Shown in pieces: positions 27,560-36,644 of a stretch of 64,000 nt of DNA. The stretch is from Agrobacterium pusense (GTDB lineage: Bacteria; Pseudomonadota; Alphaproteobacteria; Rhizobiales; Rhizobiaceae): assembly GCF_900102105.1 (NCBI RefSeq), contig NZ_FNBB01000013.1, positions 1 to 64,000 on the forward strand, given 5' to 3'. The translations under genes and the position numbers were made by a program. Below the pieces are notes generated by a model. The model was not told the origin of the DNA and ran no database searches. It was given only the letters and a program-made list of their open reading frames with translations. Position 1 is the first letter of the stretch, and each line of letters begins with the position of its first letter.

Positions 27560-27862
27560 GTTCGCTGACAGCGGGGTTGGGTAGCCGCCAGGATCGGTGT
27601 GGCGCAACTACTGGCCAGCCAAGGCCGTCATATCCATTATCAAGCAGTGCAAATTCGTCAAGAAATCCCGGCACCACGCCGCGCAGCACTCAAGATGCGG
27701 AACGCCGGATTCCCCAGTGATGTGGGGATCGAAATCAGAGGTGCCTGGTTTCGGAACTGCGCTCGGACCCTCGCGACAACGATGACGATGGTGCCCGCGC
27801 CCCGGGCGGCCCAGGCCGGCAATTGGGCTCGCACGTCCGGTACCGCGGAAGGGAGCCGAGCC

Positions 27863-27887
27863 GGAACCGGATTCCATCAAGTTGGTT
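27863..27887 (+). promoter_or_regulatory. EcfG/RpoE2-type promoter for the DUF1003 gene
   Basis: GGAAC (27863-27867), a 16-base spacer and GGTT (27884-27887), identical in layout to the catalase and ferritin-like promoters. It is 20 bases before the ATG at 27907, giving a very short 5' leader. Confidence 0.65.
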
Positions 27888-27906
27888 TGGTCGAGCGGAG
27901 GGTGAA

Positions 27907-28473
27907 ATGTCAAAGCCCGTCGTAAAGCAGCAGACCATTTCCAGCCGGCTTGACCGTAACATCGCAGCCCTGCTCGAGCGGCGGCGGCAGGAGGCAGCGA
28001 CGGCTTCGCTTCAGGAGAAGGCGGCGGCAGCCATCACCCGTTTCGCTGGCTCGATGATATTTGTCTACATTCATGCCTTGGTGTTTGGAGGGTGGATCGC
28101 GATTAATGTTGGTTTGCTTCCCATCCTTCCGGCGTTCGATCCATCGATGGTTGTCCTGGCCATGGTCGCTTCCGTAGAAGCTATTTTCATCTCGACATTC
28201 GTTATGATCAGTCAGAACAGGATGGCGGAGGCCGACGACAAGCGCGCGGACCTCAATCTCCAGATATCGCTTCTTGCAGAGCACGAGACCACGCAACTTC
28301 TATCGATCGTGACCGCGATAGCGGAAAAACTCGATCTCGACCTTGCTCAGAAGCAGGAAATTGCAGAACTGCAAGAGGACGTCACGCCGGAGGGCGTTCT
28401 GGACACCATTGAAAAGATATCGGGTGGAGAGGACGGCCGGTCGGAGGGAAGAGGACCGCTCGGCAATGTTTAG
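27907..28473 (+). CDS. DUF1003 family membrane protein
   Basis: 188 residues. A charged N-terminal helix is followed by two membrane helices typical of DUF1003 (MIFVYIHALVFGGWIAINVG and MVVLAMVASVEAIFISTFVM), then MISQNRMAEADDKRADLNLQ, the family's most conserved block. The C-terminal half is cytoplasmic and helical. The start follows GGAGGGTGAA. The biochemical function is unknown; the promoter suggests induction in general stress. Confidence 0.88.
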   Translation: MSKPVVKQQTISSRLDRNIAALLERRRQEAATASLQEKAAAAITRFAGSMIFVYIHALVFGGWIAINVGLLPILPAFDPSMVVLAMVASVEAIFISTFVMISQNRMAEADDKRADLNLQISLLAEHETTQLLSIVTAIAEKLDLDLAQKQEIAELQEDVTPEGVLDTIEKISGGEDGRSEGRGPLGNV

Positions 28474-28905
28474 ACGTACCGATCGCATTTTGCTGCTGAT
28501 GGTTGGTCCACATGTTGATGCGCATTGATCGTCCGCTGACTCAGGCCTCTGGCCGATAACCATTACCCGGCGGTTCACCGCGACATGGCGGATACGACCG
28601 CCAAACCGAGCCGCCTCACGGTGCAAAATTGCAAACAGTTACTGGCGGAACAGCAGATCTGGTTTAAGCGCGGCAGTCGTGCATCCGTTCGTCGCCGCAA
28701 CGGGATGTCGCGCCCGGATTGCGAGTGATTTTTGACCGGCTGTGCCATTTGACTTGCCCCCTGTCAGATTGGGCGCAGCCGGCCTTTGACAACCACGATC
28801 CGCCAGAAACACGTCCTCCTCCGACGCCACCGATTCACATCTGCATCCCTCTCACCACAGGCCGCCAGCCGGCTCGCCGCAGGCAATGCCGGATGTCGTG
28901 GCTCG
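28474..28905. other. Intergenic, no gene supported
   Basis: No ribosome site or recognisable protein on either strand. The right end borders the 3' part of the broken EamA transporter. Confidence 0.45.
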
Positions 28906-29808
28906 TCATGCATTTGGTGTCTGTGACCTCATGCGTTCGGACATCATTGCCTGGAAATTTGACATCAGAATTATGCATCCGCCGATAACAACCCAGACGT
29001 CTATACCTTCTCCTTAAGCGTAGAACCCGACGAGTGCAGCCATGGGCACGCGCAGAAAGTCGACGGGCATGATGACAGAGGCATCGAGGCGCTTCAACGC
29101 CTGTGCCTGGCAGTAGTGTGCACTCAACGCACCAACGCCGGCAACCATCATCCATGGAACATCGGACAGGCCGACGTCCCTCCAGTCTGTCAAAGCGGCG
29201 ACCAGCCCCAGAGGCAACTGAATGAGGATCATCCAGACCACGATGACTGCAGGTGAGAATTCCCTGGTAAGCTGCTTGACGAGGATCAAGGAAAGCCCGT
29301 AGCCTGCGGCCGCCAGCAGTACAAATCCGGCGGCGGGATCAATGACGCCGTGCCCAGGGCGCACGACAACCAGAACACCAATGAACCCGCCAAGGGTTGC
29401 GAGAAGCCGCGCCCCTGTCAGCTTCTCCTTGAGCAATAACCAGGCGAACAGCGCGACCCAGATGGGCATGGTAAACTCAAGGGCAAAGACGGACGCCAGC
29501 GGCAGAGAGACCACGCCTATTGTCCAAAAATACTGGGCGGTGAAGTGAACGACGTTCCGTGCCAGATGTCTGGGAAACAGTTTCATCTGGCGGATCTGCG
29601 GCAGGAGTGATCGTCCCACCAGCAAAATTACGATGAGACCGACCAGAGCGCGGAAAAACAGCACCTGCCTGATTGACAAGGTCGATGCCAACTCGCGAGA
29701 TCCTACCGCCATACTTATGAAGGACACCATGCTCAGAGCCATCCAGCCCAGTCCCCGCATAAAGTCTGCCCGCCCTCGCTTTCTATCGAAACGTTTGTCT
29801 TTTTCCAT
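28906..29808 (-). pseudogene. EamA/DMT-family transporter with internal stop
   Basis: A ten-helix drug/metabolite exporter gene read from 29808 (helices such as FFRALVGLIVILLVGRSLL and VVMILIQLPLGLVAAL-type segments). It stops at a TAA at 29014-29016, right after VPMAALVGFYA. The same frame continues without change as GEGIDVWVVIGGCIILMSNF to a natural stop at 28906, giving 300 residues in total, the usual family length. One base change at a Tyr codon (TAT/TAC to TAA) explains it. The truncated product lacks the last helix, so function is doubtful. Confidence 0.8.
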
Positions 29809-29826
29809 CAGTGCTCCGGACAGATA

Positions 29827-30427
29827 AATTGTGTAGCCGCTATAAGAGGGCGCTTCGGTCTGCTTTTATCGGCCAGATATCGCATCTTGCGAAGCAGATT
29901 TTGGTGGTTTCACGGGCCGCAGAGTCTGCCAACGTAAACGCGGACATAGATCCTGCATCCCGTCCCCCAGTCGATATCATCCTGATCCTGGGGCTGCTGA
30001 AGCTTTCGTAGGTCCTGTCTTTCACCGAGAGAACGGTCACCAGCATTGGATCCATCGCGATATTCCTCGCCTCGCTGCCCGTTGTGAGGCCCAGGGCCGC
30101 CGCCCCAACAGGCGTCATAAAGGACGGCTGGCGCCCGTACGCCTGCATTTAACGACGAAGAACGCGATCATAAGCGCAGGGCAGTGCGTTAGGGAGCGCT
30201 TCTTGACTTCCTCCTCAAGAATGCGATGATTGCGCTACCATGTTGAAGAACAGCAATTTCCATAGATTTTGCCTCAGCCGAGAGTATCCCGTCGAAGGGT
30301 ATTAACCCGGGACGTAGACTGCTGTCGCGCGTCTGTGCCCGGGCTTTGATCCTGCGGGATTGCGCGACCTAATCCACAAGCAGTCTTTTTATTGCGCAGC
30401 CCTTGGGCTGCAACAGAGGCATATGAC
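29827..30427. other. Intergenic region with a Rnk-like remnant
   Basis: Apart from the Rnk C-terminal relic at 30014-30118, no gene is supported. The other frames lack ribosome sites. The right part should carry the promoter of the Rnk-like gene at 30428. Confidence 0.45.
30014..30118 (-). pseudogene. Relic of a Rnk/GreA-type C-terminal domain
   Basis: The - strand reads MTPVGAAALGLTTGSEA then MLVTVLSVKD, matching the C-terminus of the neighbouring intact gene (LTPIGAALLGLSPGQQI, MLTVLDV). Only about 35 residues remain; the N-terminal part is missing. It appears to be a truncated paralogue pointing away from the intact copy. Confidence 0.6.
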
Positions 30428-30841
30428 ATGAATACCACCAATTGCGGAAAGCCGTCCATCGTCGTCAGGCAGACTGACCACGCTCGTCTGACCTCTCTTG
30501 CACTGGCAGCACCGGGACGCGACCTCGATGTTGCCGAGGAATTGCTTATCGAACTTGATCGAGCTGATGTCGTAGAGGATGACCAGTTCCCGCCGGATGC
30601 CGTAGCGCTCGGATCGACCGTGTCCTACAGGACGGAGGGCGGCGCCAGAAGGTCGGTCACTCTTTGTTATCCCGGTCTCGCCGACATCGAACGCTCAATG
30701 GTCAGCGTGCTGACGCCGATTGGCGCTGCACTTCTGGGTCTTTCTCCGGGGCAGCAGATCGAGTGGAGCGGCCGCGACGGGCAGTCACACATGTTGACCG
30801 TCCTTGACGTGACCGCCGGGGTCCCTTCCACGGCGGCCTGA
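30428..30841 (+). CDS. rnk: Rnk-like, GreA/GreB-family elongation-factor-type protein
   Basis: 137 residues. The N-terminal part is short, as in Rnk (which lacks the long coiled coil of GreA). The C-terminal FKBP-like domain has PPDAVALGSTVSYRTE, SVTLCYPGLADIERSMVSVL, TPIGAALLGLSPGQQIEW and HMLTVLDV. Rnk proteins bind RNA polymerase and influence nucleotide metabolism and signalling. The start at 30428 follows AGAGGCATATGAC. The symbol reflects family only; rhizobial members vary. Confidence 0.75.
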   Translation: MNTTNCGKPSIVVRQTDHARLTSLALAAPGRDLDVAEELLIELDRADVVEDDQFPPDAVALGSTVSYRTEGGARRSVTLCYPGLADIERSMVSVLTPIGAALLGLSPGQQIEWSGRDGQSHMLTVLDVTAGVPSTAA

Positions 30842-31206
30842 AGGGCTCAATTTCAGAGGATACGAGAACCTCGCCATTTATCGGCGAGGATTTCTGGCGT
30901 GCCTGGCCGTGTGAACGCCAAACAGATAAAAGTAACGACACCAACGTGCCACGCGACGCGGGCAGGTCAGGCTGCCTAGCCCAATTAGGCATAGGCGGAA
31001 TGTTCACCGTTCATGTTGTTCTTCATCGATTGGACGAGCTTGCGGGACGATCGCGGATCGAGTAGACGACGACCGCGTGCGCCGTCTTGCGGAGCGTAGT
31101 ACCTGCTGCTGCAACCACATAACCTTCTGTTCTCTTTCCGGGTTCGTTCCAGGCGAACACCGGGAAATGTCCGCAATCGGCGATGTTCGGGAACGGCCTG
31201 CAAGAC
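30842..31206. other. Intergenic region, no gene supported
   Basis: No credible frame on either strand. It ends in the EcfG-type promoter of the receiver-like gene. Confidence 0.45.
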
Positions 31207-31231
31207 GGAACCGTCAATCGCCGCGATTGTT
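31207..31231 (+). promoter_or_regulatory. EcfG/RpoE2-type promoter for the receiver-like gene
   Basis: GGAAC (31207-31211), a 16-base spacer and TGTT (31228-31231), so GGAAC-N18-TT is met. It lies 30 bases upstream of the GTG at 31261. Confidence 0.55.
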
Positions 31232-31260
31232 CGGGGCGGTACGACCGGAAGGAAGTCCCC

Positions 31261-31626
31261 GTGCTGCGTGTCCTTAGAGGCAAAAAACTCATCATTATTG
31301 AGCAACGACCAATGCTGACGGAGGCATGCCGTGAGCGGATGACTGCGGCCGGGGCCACTGTCGGCCTTCCTCTTCGATCTGCAAGAGACGTTCTTGATGC
31401 GATGATGGAGGGAGACGTAGATGCGGCAATCATTGACATCGGGATCGATGATGACACGCTGCTGTCCGTATCCATCATTCTGGAGAGCGCAAACGTGCCA
31501 TTCCTTTTCGCTTCCCGCGCAAAAGGAAATTCTGGCGGCTACGACGTGAGCGGCGATATCGTAGATCTTCGAAAAATTGCAGACGCACTCTTCGGTCCAC
31601 CGGGAACCTCATCGACTCTTCATTGA
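31261..31626 (+). CDS. Degenerate receiver-domain protein
   Basis: 121 residues related to single-domain response regulators. The likely phosphorylation Asp survives (AAIIDIGIDDD), but the acidic pair is replaced (LIIIEQRPML) and the Lys-Pro end of a receiver is absent (GDIVDLRKIADALFG). It is a paralogue of the protein at 46250-46615 (shared RGKKLIII/RGKRLIVV, LRKIAD.LFG..G..STLH). The GTG start aligns with the paralogue's GTG and has AAGGAAG upstream. It overlaps the convergent sigma-like gene by 7 bases. Signalling may be phosphorylation-independent (inference). Confidence 0.7.
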   Translation: MLRVLRGKKLIIIEQRPMLTEACRERMTAAGATVGLPLRSARDVLDAMMEGDVDAAIIDIGIDDDTLLSVSIILESANVPFLFASRAKGNSGGYDVSGDIVDLRKIADALFGPPGTSSTLH

Positions 31627-31946
31627 TCGTCGATCGGAGTGGGCAGTTCGTCAGGCGGACTTTCCGTCGCTGACCGCAAGTGAAAATCTCTCAGCAGCAC
31701 CCGCCGCATCGTTGCAAGAAGCACGACATCGATCGGCGAAGCGTCGTCCGCAGTTGGAAACTCCAGGAGCATTTCGCTGATGGTCTTCTCTACGAGATGA
31801 GCCTGAATCCGCTCATCTGACGTGAAACGCGCAGCCCAGTGCGAAAGCACACGGCGCAGCAGGGAATCAATGTGATTTGATGGTTGGGGCACGCGGCCGT
31901 CCTCCACACGAATAGGCGGGAGCACGTAGTAACCCTCAAGTGCCAC
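31620..31946 (-). CDS. Small protein resembling ECF sigma region 2 (paralogue of 26796)
   Basis: 108 residues; the conserved core is LLRRVLSHWAARFTSDERIQ, then LVEKTISEMLL and MRRVLLRDF. The alignment with the protein at 26796 extends about 60 residues. The N-terminal 25 residues and the Pro/Glu-rich tail are unique. The start is a GTG at 31946 or a GTG about 21 bases inside it with GAGGG upstream. No region 4 is present, so it is not a complete sigma factor. Confidence 0.55.
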   Translation of the reverse strand: MALEGYYVLPPIRVEDGRVPQPSNHIDSLLRRVLSHWAARFTSDERIQAHLVEKTISEMLLEFPTADDASPIDVVLLATMRRVLLRDFHLRSATESPPDELPTPIDDQ

Positions 31947-32465
31947 CGCCTATGAATTCGGTTGGTGGCAATGCAGACATAATAACACATCCGATCGAGG
32001 AGTCGACCAATACTTGTCAATTGAACACCCCTGCCCCTTGCCAGTCTCATCTCAATACTCGCAGGACGGTGTCTATGGAAAACCGCTCGGCCAAGGCATG
32101 CGGGACTGCTTGATGTTGACGATGACGGCTGAACCCCATTCCCCGCTGGTTACAGGCCTTTCCGCGTCAGCTAAGTTTCGCCCCCTCGTTGAATAGTGTC
32201 GTCTTGGCACATTCGCTCTGGAGCATTCCGTTACGGCCGGCTGCCGGTCAACACGACGACGCGACAGTTGAAGAACCCTTCACCGGGGCGCAGTGAAAAT
32301 GGCGGGGCCGTTCGGCCGCTCGGCGTCCTTTGGTGCGTACCAGACCAGCAGGGTTCACAATCCTGATCCAGCCCAAGCGCCAGGACGGGGTCCTCAGACC
32401 CTCGCATCAATCGTCGGGCTCAACATTTCGAATATGTTGAACCGGGGCGCCGGAGGAGGACCGGC
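31947..32465. other. Intergenic region, no gene supported
   Basis: Overlapping short frames only; no recognisable motif. It lies between the sigma-like gene and the 3' end of the HWE kinase. Confidence 0.45.
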
Positions 32466-33572
32466 TCATGACGTCGCGACCGGCGCAATAGGTCCGCCTC
32501 GTCGGAAAAAAGGTCGCGTCCAGTCCGGCAGTTTTGCAGGTTTTAACTGTGAAACTGGTCCGGCAATGCAACAGCGAAATCCCTCCGTGCCAAACTGCAG
32601 TTCAGGCGCTGTACCGAATAATGAGCCTAAAGCCGAACGAATATAGCGCGTCCCGTATCCTTGACGACTGGGGGCGACCGCGGGCGGGCCGCCTCGTTCA
32701 ACCCAATTCATGCTGAACATTGGGTCATTTCCCTCGGTGATTTCCCAAACCACTTCCACGCTACCCTCAGGAACAGAAAGCGCGCCGTATTTAATGGCAT
32801 TGGTCGTCAGTTCATGAATACAAAGCGCGATGGTCGTCCCCGCATCCCGACCGACAACAATATCTGGACCGGAAACCGCGATTCGGGTCCAGCCATCACC
32901 GTTATAGGGAGCTATTGTCGTAGCCACGACCAAAGAGAGGTCAACCTCCTCCCCGCCCGCCTCGAAGACTGCCGAATGAACGCCCGAAAGGGCCTGTAGC
33001 CGAGCGCCAAAATCACCCACCAGTTCGTCCACGGTCGTAGCGCGTTTTCGCGTCATCTGGAAAATGGAGGTGACAGTGGCAAGGATGTTCTTCACGCGAT
33101 GGTTCAGTTCCAAACGCAGTTCTCTCTCCCGTTCGATTGAATTGCGAACTTGCCGCTGCCGTAACCGCACCAGAAGGTTCAACTGAACAGCGTTGACCAG
33201 TTCTAACGGCGCGATCGGACGCACATGGAACAGAAGACGGGATTTCGGCCATGCTGCCTGCAATCGATCCCGGATGCCTTGCACCGATGCGGCCTTCTCA
33301 AGAAGGACGATGATCGGTATCTCCGACCAATCGGGTTGAGCGTTCAAGTGGTCGCAAATCTTCGTCAAGACAGAGGGAGTGAGCGCCTCGTGCGTGACGA
33401 TGATGATGTCCGGCGACGAACAAAGAAGACCTTCAAGGTCGCCATCGACCTTGGCCGGGACCACCCCCACCTTTTGGTCTTGCAAAAGAGCAGCAATGTA
33501 TTCGGCGTCTTTTCGGAACGGAGCAAGGACCAAGACCCAGTCCGGCCCATTTTCCTTCGGCAGCCCGTTCAT
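32466..33572 (-). CDS. HWE-family histidine kinase with pseudo-receiver N-terminus
   Basis: 368 residues. Residues 1-140 form a receiver-like fold without the phosphorylation Asp (IIIVTHEALTPSVLTKICDH). The HWE kinase core follows: LRLELNHRVKNILATVTSIF with the phospho-His, and the ATP site IALCIHELTTNAIKYGALS. It has no sensor PAS domain, so input probably comes from partner proteins. Its ATG overlaps the stop of the KaiC-like gene by four bases (ATGA), so the two are translationally coupled. The C-terminus is Pro/Arg-rich. Confidence 0.85.
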   Translation of the reverse strand: MNGLPKENGPDWVLVLAPFRKDAEYIAALLQDQKVGVVPAKVDGDLEGLLCSSPDIIIVTHEALTPSVLTKICDHLNAQPDWSEIPIIVLLEKAASVQGIRDRLQAAWPKSRLLFHVRPIAPLELVNAVQLNLLVRLRQRQVRNSIERERELRLELNHRVKNILATVTSIFQMTRKRATTVDELVGDFGARLQALSGVHSAVFEAGGEEVDLSLVVATTIAPYNGDGWTRIAVSGPDIVVGRDAGTTIALCIHELTTNAIKYGALSVPEGSVEVVWEITEGNDPMFSMNWVERGGPPAVAPSRQGYGTRYIRSALGSLFGTAPELQFGTEGFRCCIAGPVSQLKPAKLPDWTRPFFRRGGPIAPVATS

Positions 33573-35011
33573 TTTGGATCGGGTAGTGGGTTGTAGGCCA
33601 CTACGCTGACGTTACCGCTTTCGATAATCAGTTCCCGCACGTCAAGATCGTGCGGACCGTGGCGCTTCTTTACGACGGTGATATTCCGACGGAGGCGCCC
33701 TTCATGTTCCATGATCCGCAACAGCAGAACCGTGTCGCCGAGGAAGCTCACATCGACGTCGATTCCGACATTCTGCCCGAGGAGGCCGTGCTGGGCGACG
33801 ATAAGCATGGTCAACACGCCGGAGCGCGCCAGATACTTTAACAGGGACTGGATGTCGCGCACCGCCTTGTCCCGGTGCGGCAAGGAGTTGAGGTAGCCGG
33901 TCAGACTGTCAATGACGACGACTTTCGACTTGTTCTGCGTCACGGCATCCTGAACGATCTGGCCGAATTCGCCCGGCGAGATTTCGTTAGGATTGAAGTC
34001 GCGAAGGATCAGCCTGCCGTCCTTATGAAACTGCCTGAGTTGCATGCCCAGGCCTTCTGACCGGCGAAAGAAGGTTTCCAGTCGCTCCTCAAATAGGAAG
34101 AGGGCTACGTTTTCGCCTCGTTCAAGCGCCGCGGTTGCATAGAGCGACGACATCGTCGATTTTCCGGTCCCGGCCTGACCAATGACCAGGGTCGTGGTTC
34201 CGGCTTCCTGGCCTCCGCCGAACATGTCGTCGAGTTCGGCAACCCCGGACTTGATCAGTTGTGGCTTTCCCGCATCCGATGCGGCGCTTGGCATTATCCG
34301 GGGGAATATCACCACGCCCTCGCCCTCCCGGATCGCCATGTCGTGATAGCCATCGGCGATTGGCACGCTGCGCATCTTGGATATCTCCACACGGCGGCGC
34401 ACGCCGCCGTACTCCTCCAGCGACTTGTCAAGCCGGATTACCCCGTGGGCCAGTCCCTCCACCTCTTCTCCGCTTCGGTCAAATCCTGGCGACTGAGTGT
34501 CAAGCAGCAACGCGACGACATCCTGTTTTGCCAGGAACGCCTTGAACGCGATCAGCTCCCGGCGAAACCGGGGAGAATCGCCGGTGATCAACCGGATTTC
34601 GAGAAGGGAATCATAGACAAGCCGGCGCGGTTTATGTTCCTCGATCGCTGCCTCAACCGCCTTGCGTGTCTCGTCAAGCCGCAGGTCGGACGTCATGAAT
34701 ATGCTTTGATCATCTGCCTCGTTTACGGAGCCGGATGTCGCCAGTTCCTCGACACGGATACCGTCGAGTGTCCAGCCGTGCGACACCGCAATCGCCTTCA
34801 GCTCGGCAGCTGTCTGCGAGAGTGTCACGTAAATGCAGCTTTCGCCGGCAGCGACCCCGGCTAGCAAGAACTGTAGGGCGGCGGTGGTTTTGCCCGATCC
34901 CGGAGCGCCCTGCAGAATGTAGAGATTGGATGCGGGAAGACCTCCGCGAAGAATTTCGTCAAGTCCCGCGATTCCGGTGCTGACGACAGAGGGCATTTTC
35001 GGTCTCGGCAT
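33569..35011 (-). CDS. KaiC-like RecA/RAD55-family ATPase
   Basis: 480 residues with two RecA-like domains, as in KaiC. Domain one has the P-loop LQGAPGSGKTTAALQ and domain two VIGQAGTGKSTMSSL. Walker B in the second domain is KVVVIDSLTGYLNSLPH, and FEERLETFFRRSEGLGMQL is typical of the family. No kaiA or kaiB is present, so this is not the cyanobacterial clock; solitary KaiC proteins in proteobacteria are linked to stress resistance. The start at 35011 follows GGAAGGTAAAA. Coupling to an HWE kinase suggests a signalling pair. Confidence 0.9.
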   Translation of the reverse strand: MPRPKMPSVVSTGIAGLDEILRGGLPASNLYILQGAPGSGKTTAALQFLLAGVAAGESCIYVTLSQTAAELKAIAVSHGWTLDGIRVEELATSGSVNEADDQSIFMTSDLRLDETRKAVEAAIEEHKPRRLVYDSLLEIRLITGDSPRFRRELIAFKAFLAKQDVVALLLDTQSPGFDRSGEEVEGLAHGVIRLDKSLEEYGGVRRRVEISKMRSVPIADGYHDMAIREGEGVVIFPRIMPSAASDAGKPQLIKSGVAELDDMFGGGQEAGTTTLVIGQAGTGKSTMSSLYATAALERGENVALFLFEERLETFFRRSEGLGMQLRQFHKDGRLILRDFNPNEISPGEFGQIVQDAVTQNKSKVVVIDSLTGYLNSLPHRDKAVRDIQSLLKYLARSGVLTMLIVAQHGLLGQNVGIDVDVSFLGDTVLLLRIMEHEGRLRRNITVVKKRHGPHDLDVRELIIESGNVSVVAYNPLPDPK

Positions 35012-35475
35012 TTTTACCTTCCGCTGGCCACGCGCATTGGCATCGAGGGAACGTCACTGAGATTACACTCATATCTATATTCGTCTTTCTGGAAACATCA
35101 AATCGTTCCTTCCCTGTGAAGACCAAGGGAGTTATGTTCGATCAAGACCGCAAAGCCGCAGAGCGTTCGGGAATCCGCAGTCGCGGGGTCTATAAGGCGC
35201 GCCGTCCGGGCGATGACTCCGTGGAAGACGCCGTAAACGGCCTCCGAACAACAGTCGACGGTAGCATATCAGTTCCAATCGAGCACGCCGCGTCCCTCGC
35301 CCACTGAAATGTTGTCAGCAGTAGGACCCCGTAGAGGTCAAAAGCCACGTCGGGTGGGTCACCGGCCTTCATGCGGGCGCAATTGACCCTGATGAATCAT
35401 TACCGGCAGTCAATGGAACGGGCGCTGTCGTTAGGCAGTCAGTATAACCTAGCCCCAGTCAGCAAGGCCGACGCA
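35012..35475. other. Intergenic region, no gene supported
   Basis: Frames at 35116-35307 (+) and 35190-35372 (-) overlap and lack ribosome sites. The left part should contain the KaiC operon promoter; no EcfG motif with correct spacing was found although GGAAC occurs on both strands. Confidence 0.4.
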
Positions 35476-35640
35476 ATGTCTTCCATTTCTACCCAGTATA
35501 TTCGTGAGTTCAACCGGCTCAATGCTATGCTTGAGAGCGCTGGAATGCGTAGTTTCGACGATCAAGAACAGCAAACGGCCAGGGGCGTGGCTGCAAAAGT
35601 GCTGATCGATCAATTTCTCGAAAACGCCAAGCGCGGATAG
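35476..35640 (+). CDS. Member of the MSS small-protein family
   Basis: 54 residues, MSSISTQYIREFNRLNAML then ESAGMRSFDDQEQQTARGVA. It shares the ATG TCT TCC start, the LN.ML..AG core and a C-terminal amphipathic helix (VLIDQFLENAKRG) with the proteins at 47197, 47841 and 50654. Its ribosome site is weaker than theirs, and an upstream ATG at 35392 is possible. Unknown function. An imperfect hairpin at about 35744-35776 may end its transcript. Confidence 0.6.
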   Translation: MSSISTQYIREFNRLNAMLESAGMRSFDDQEQQTARGVAAKVLIDQFLENAKRG

Positions 35641-35964
35641 ACGCGCAGAACTAGTCTTCGACCGCGATTCATTGTTTTTTCGAATCCCACATCCTTCATT
35701 GATCAACGCCACATCGAGCCCTGAACAATCCGTTCGTTCCCCCGGGCCGAGGACCGTTCAAGGTCCTGCCCGGCTTAATGACGCCGAAATGGCGGTTGAC
35801 GTGTGGTAGCCTGAGCGGAACGCCTCGAACCATCTATCAGGAATAGGCGGCCCCAATGCGATCTGCTCGCCTACATGGTCAGAAGGGCCGCGTCGGGCCT
35901 GCGCCAGGACCCCGGATGGGGGAATTCGAGCATGCGAACGTGCACAAGAATACCTGTCAGGACT
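35641..35964. other. Intergenic region, no gene supported
   Basis: It contains an imperfect GC-rich hairpin near 35744-35776 (GGACC pairs with GGTCC, flanked by CGGGC and GCCCG) without a T-run. No gene is recognised. Confidence 0.4.
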
Positions 35965-36189
35965 TCATTGGTTTTGCTGATCAGCGCCTGCATCAAGAAG
36001 CTCTATTAGCGCCGCCTGCTCGGGGCCATACGGCCTCAGAAGCAGAAACTCCTCGACACGTAACTCCGTCTCGTATCCGCCTGACGCTGGATTGCCTTTG
36101 TGACGTACGACAGATGTCCCATCCTCTCGCGTCCCCAGGGACCAGTTATCACCATTCGAACTTGCAGCGAATTGTTTGAATTCCGTCAT
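35965..36189 (-). CDS. Hypothetical 74-aa protein
   Basis: Small protein beginning MTEFKQFAASSNGDNWSLG and ending in a Leu-rich helix (QAALIELLDAGADQQNQ). The ATG at 36189 has GAGAGGGCAACGATC upstream. It lies downstream of the CspA module on the same strand. No family was recognised. Confidence 0.6.
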   Translation of the reverse strand: MTEFKQFAASSNGDNWSLGTREDGTSVVRHKGNPASGGYETELRVEEFLLLRPYGPEQAALIELLDAGADQQNQ

Positions 36190-36272
36190 GATCGTTGCCC
36201 TCTCGTCATTTTCTGAAAGACGCGTGCGCGGCCGAGTGCAGGCTATGCCCACACCACACTGGAGCAGTGTGA

Positions 36273-36548
36273 TTATGCCCGGTCGAAGGTAAAGGAGGTC
36301 AACAAGGTTGTGACGAAATTGCTGGCCTTCTCCTTGACCACAAGCTCCGTCCACTCGTCGGTTCCCCGAAACCTCAGATCCGTGTGGATGCTGTCAACGG
36401 CGGCGGCCTCGATGCGCTTGATATGCTCTTTAAACTGCGCCTCGCCCTCCCCACGGTAAAGATCGCGAATCACCATCCGCAAAATCTCCTGGATAGCGAT
36501 CTGCCATGCGGTGTTTATCGCGTTCAGCTCATTTGTCGTCGCTGACAT
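36273..36548 (-). CDS. Conserved small protein of the CspA module (copy 1)
   Basis: 91-residue helical protein, nearly collinear with the one at 49327 (shared NTAWQIAIQEILRMVIRD, AAVDSI, SNFVTTLLTSFT.DR). No signal peptide. It is third in a - strand series: CspA, charged protein, this gene. The duplication and sequence conservation mark it as real. Function unknown; a link to cold shock is inferred from position. Confidence 0.75.
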   Translation of the reverse strand: MSATTNELNAINTAWQIAIQEILRMVIRDLYRGEGEAQFKEHIKRIEAAAVDSIHTDLRFRGTDEWTELVVKEKASNFVTTLLTSFTFDRA

Positions 36549-36644
36549 GAAATTCGCCTTTTTGAGTTGATGTTCTCAAGTCATCACTGGCAATGCGCCC
36601 GTATGGTTCGCAAGAGCACGGGGAAAGCGCGATTGTGGAACCGC

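Noticed and set aside
33569..35011. Circadian clock kaiC
   Set aside because: No kaiA or kaiB nearby; solitary KaiC-like ATPases are common in proteobacteria.
35047..35108. EcfG promoter for the KaiC operon
   Set aside because: GGAAC occurs on both strands, but no TT at the required N18-19 spacing.
35116..35307. 63-residue + frame upstream of 35476
   Set aside because: No ribosome site, no homologue known to me, and an opposite frame covers it.
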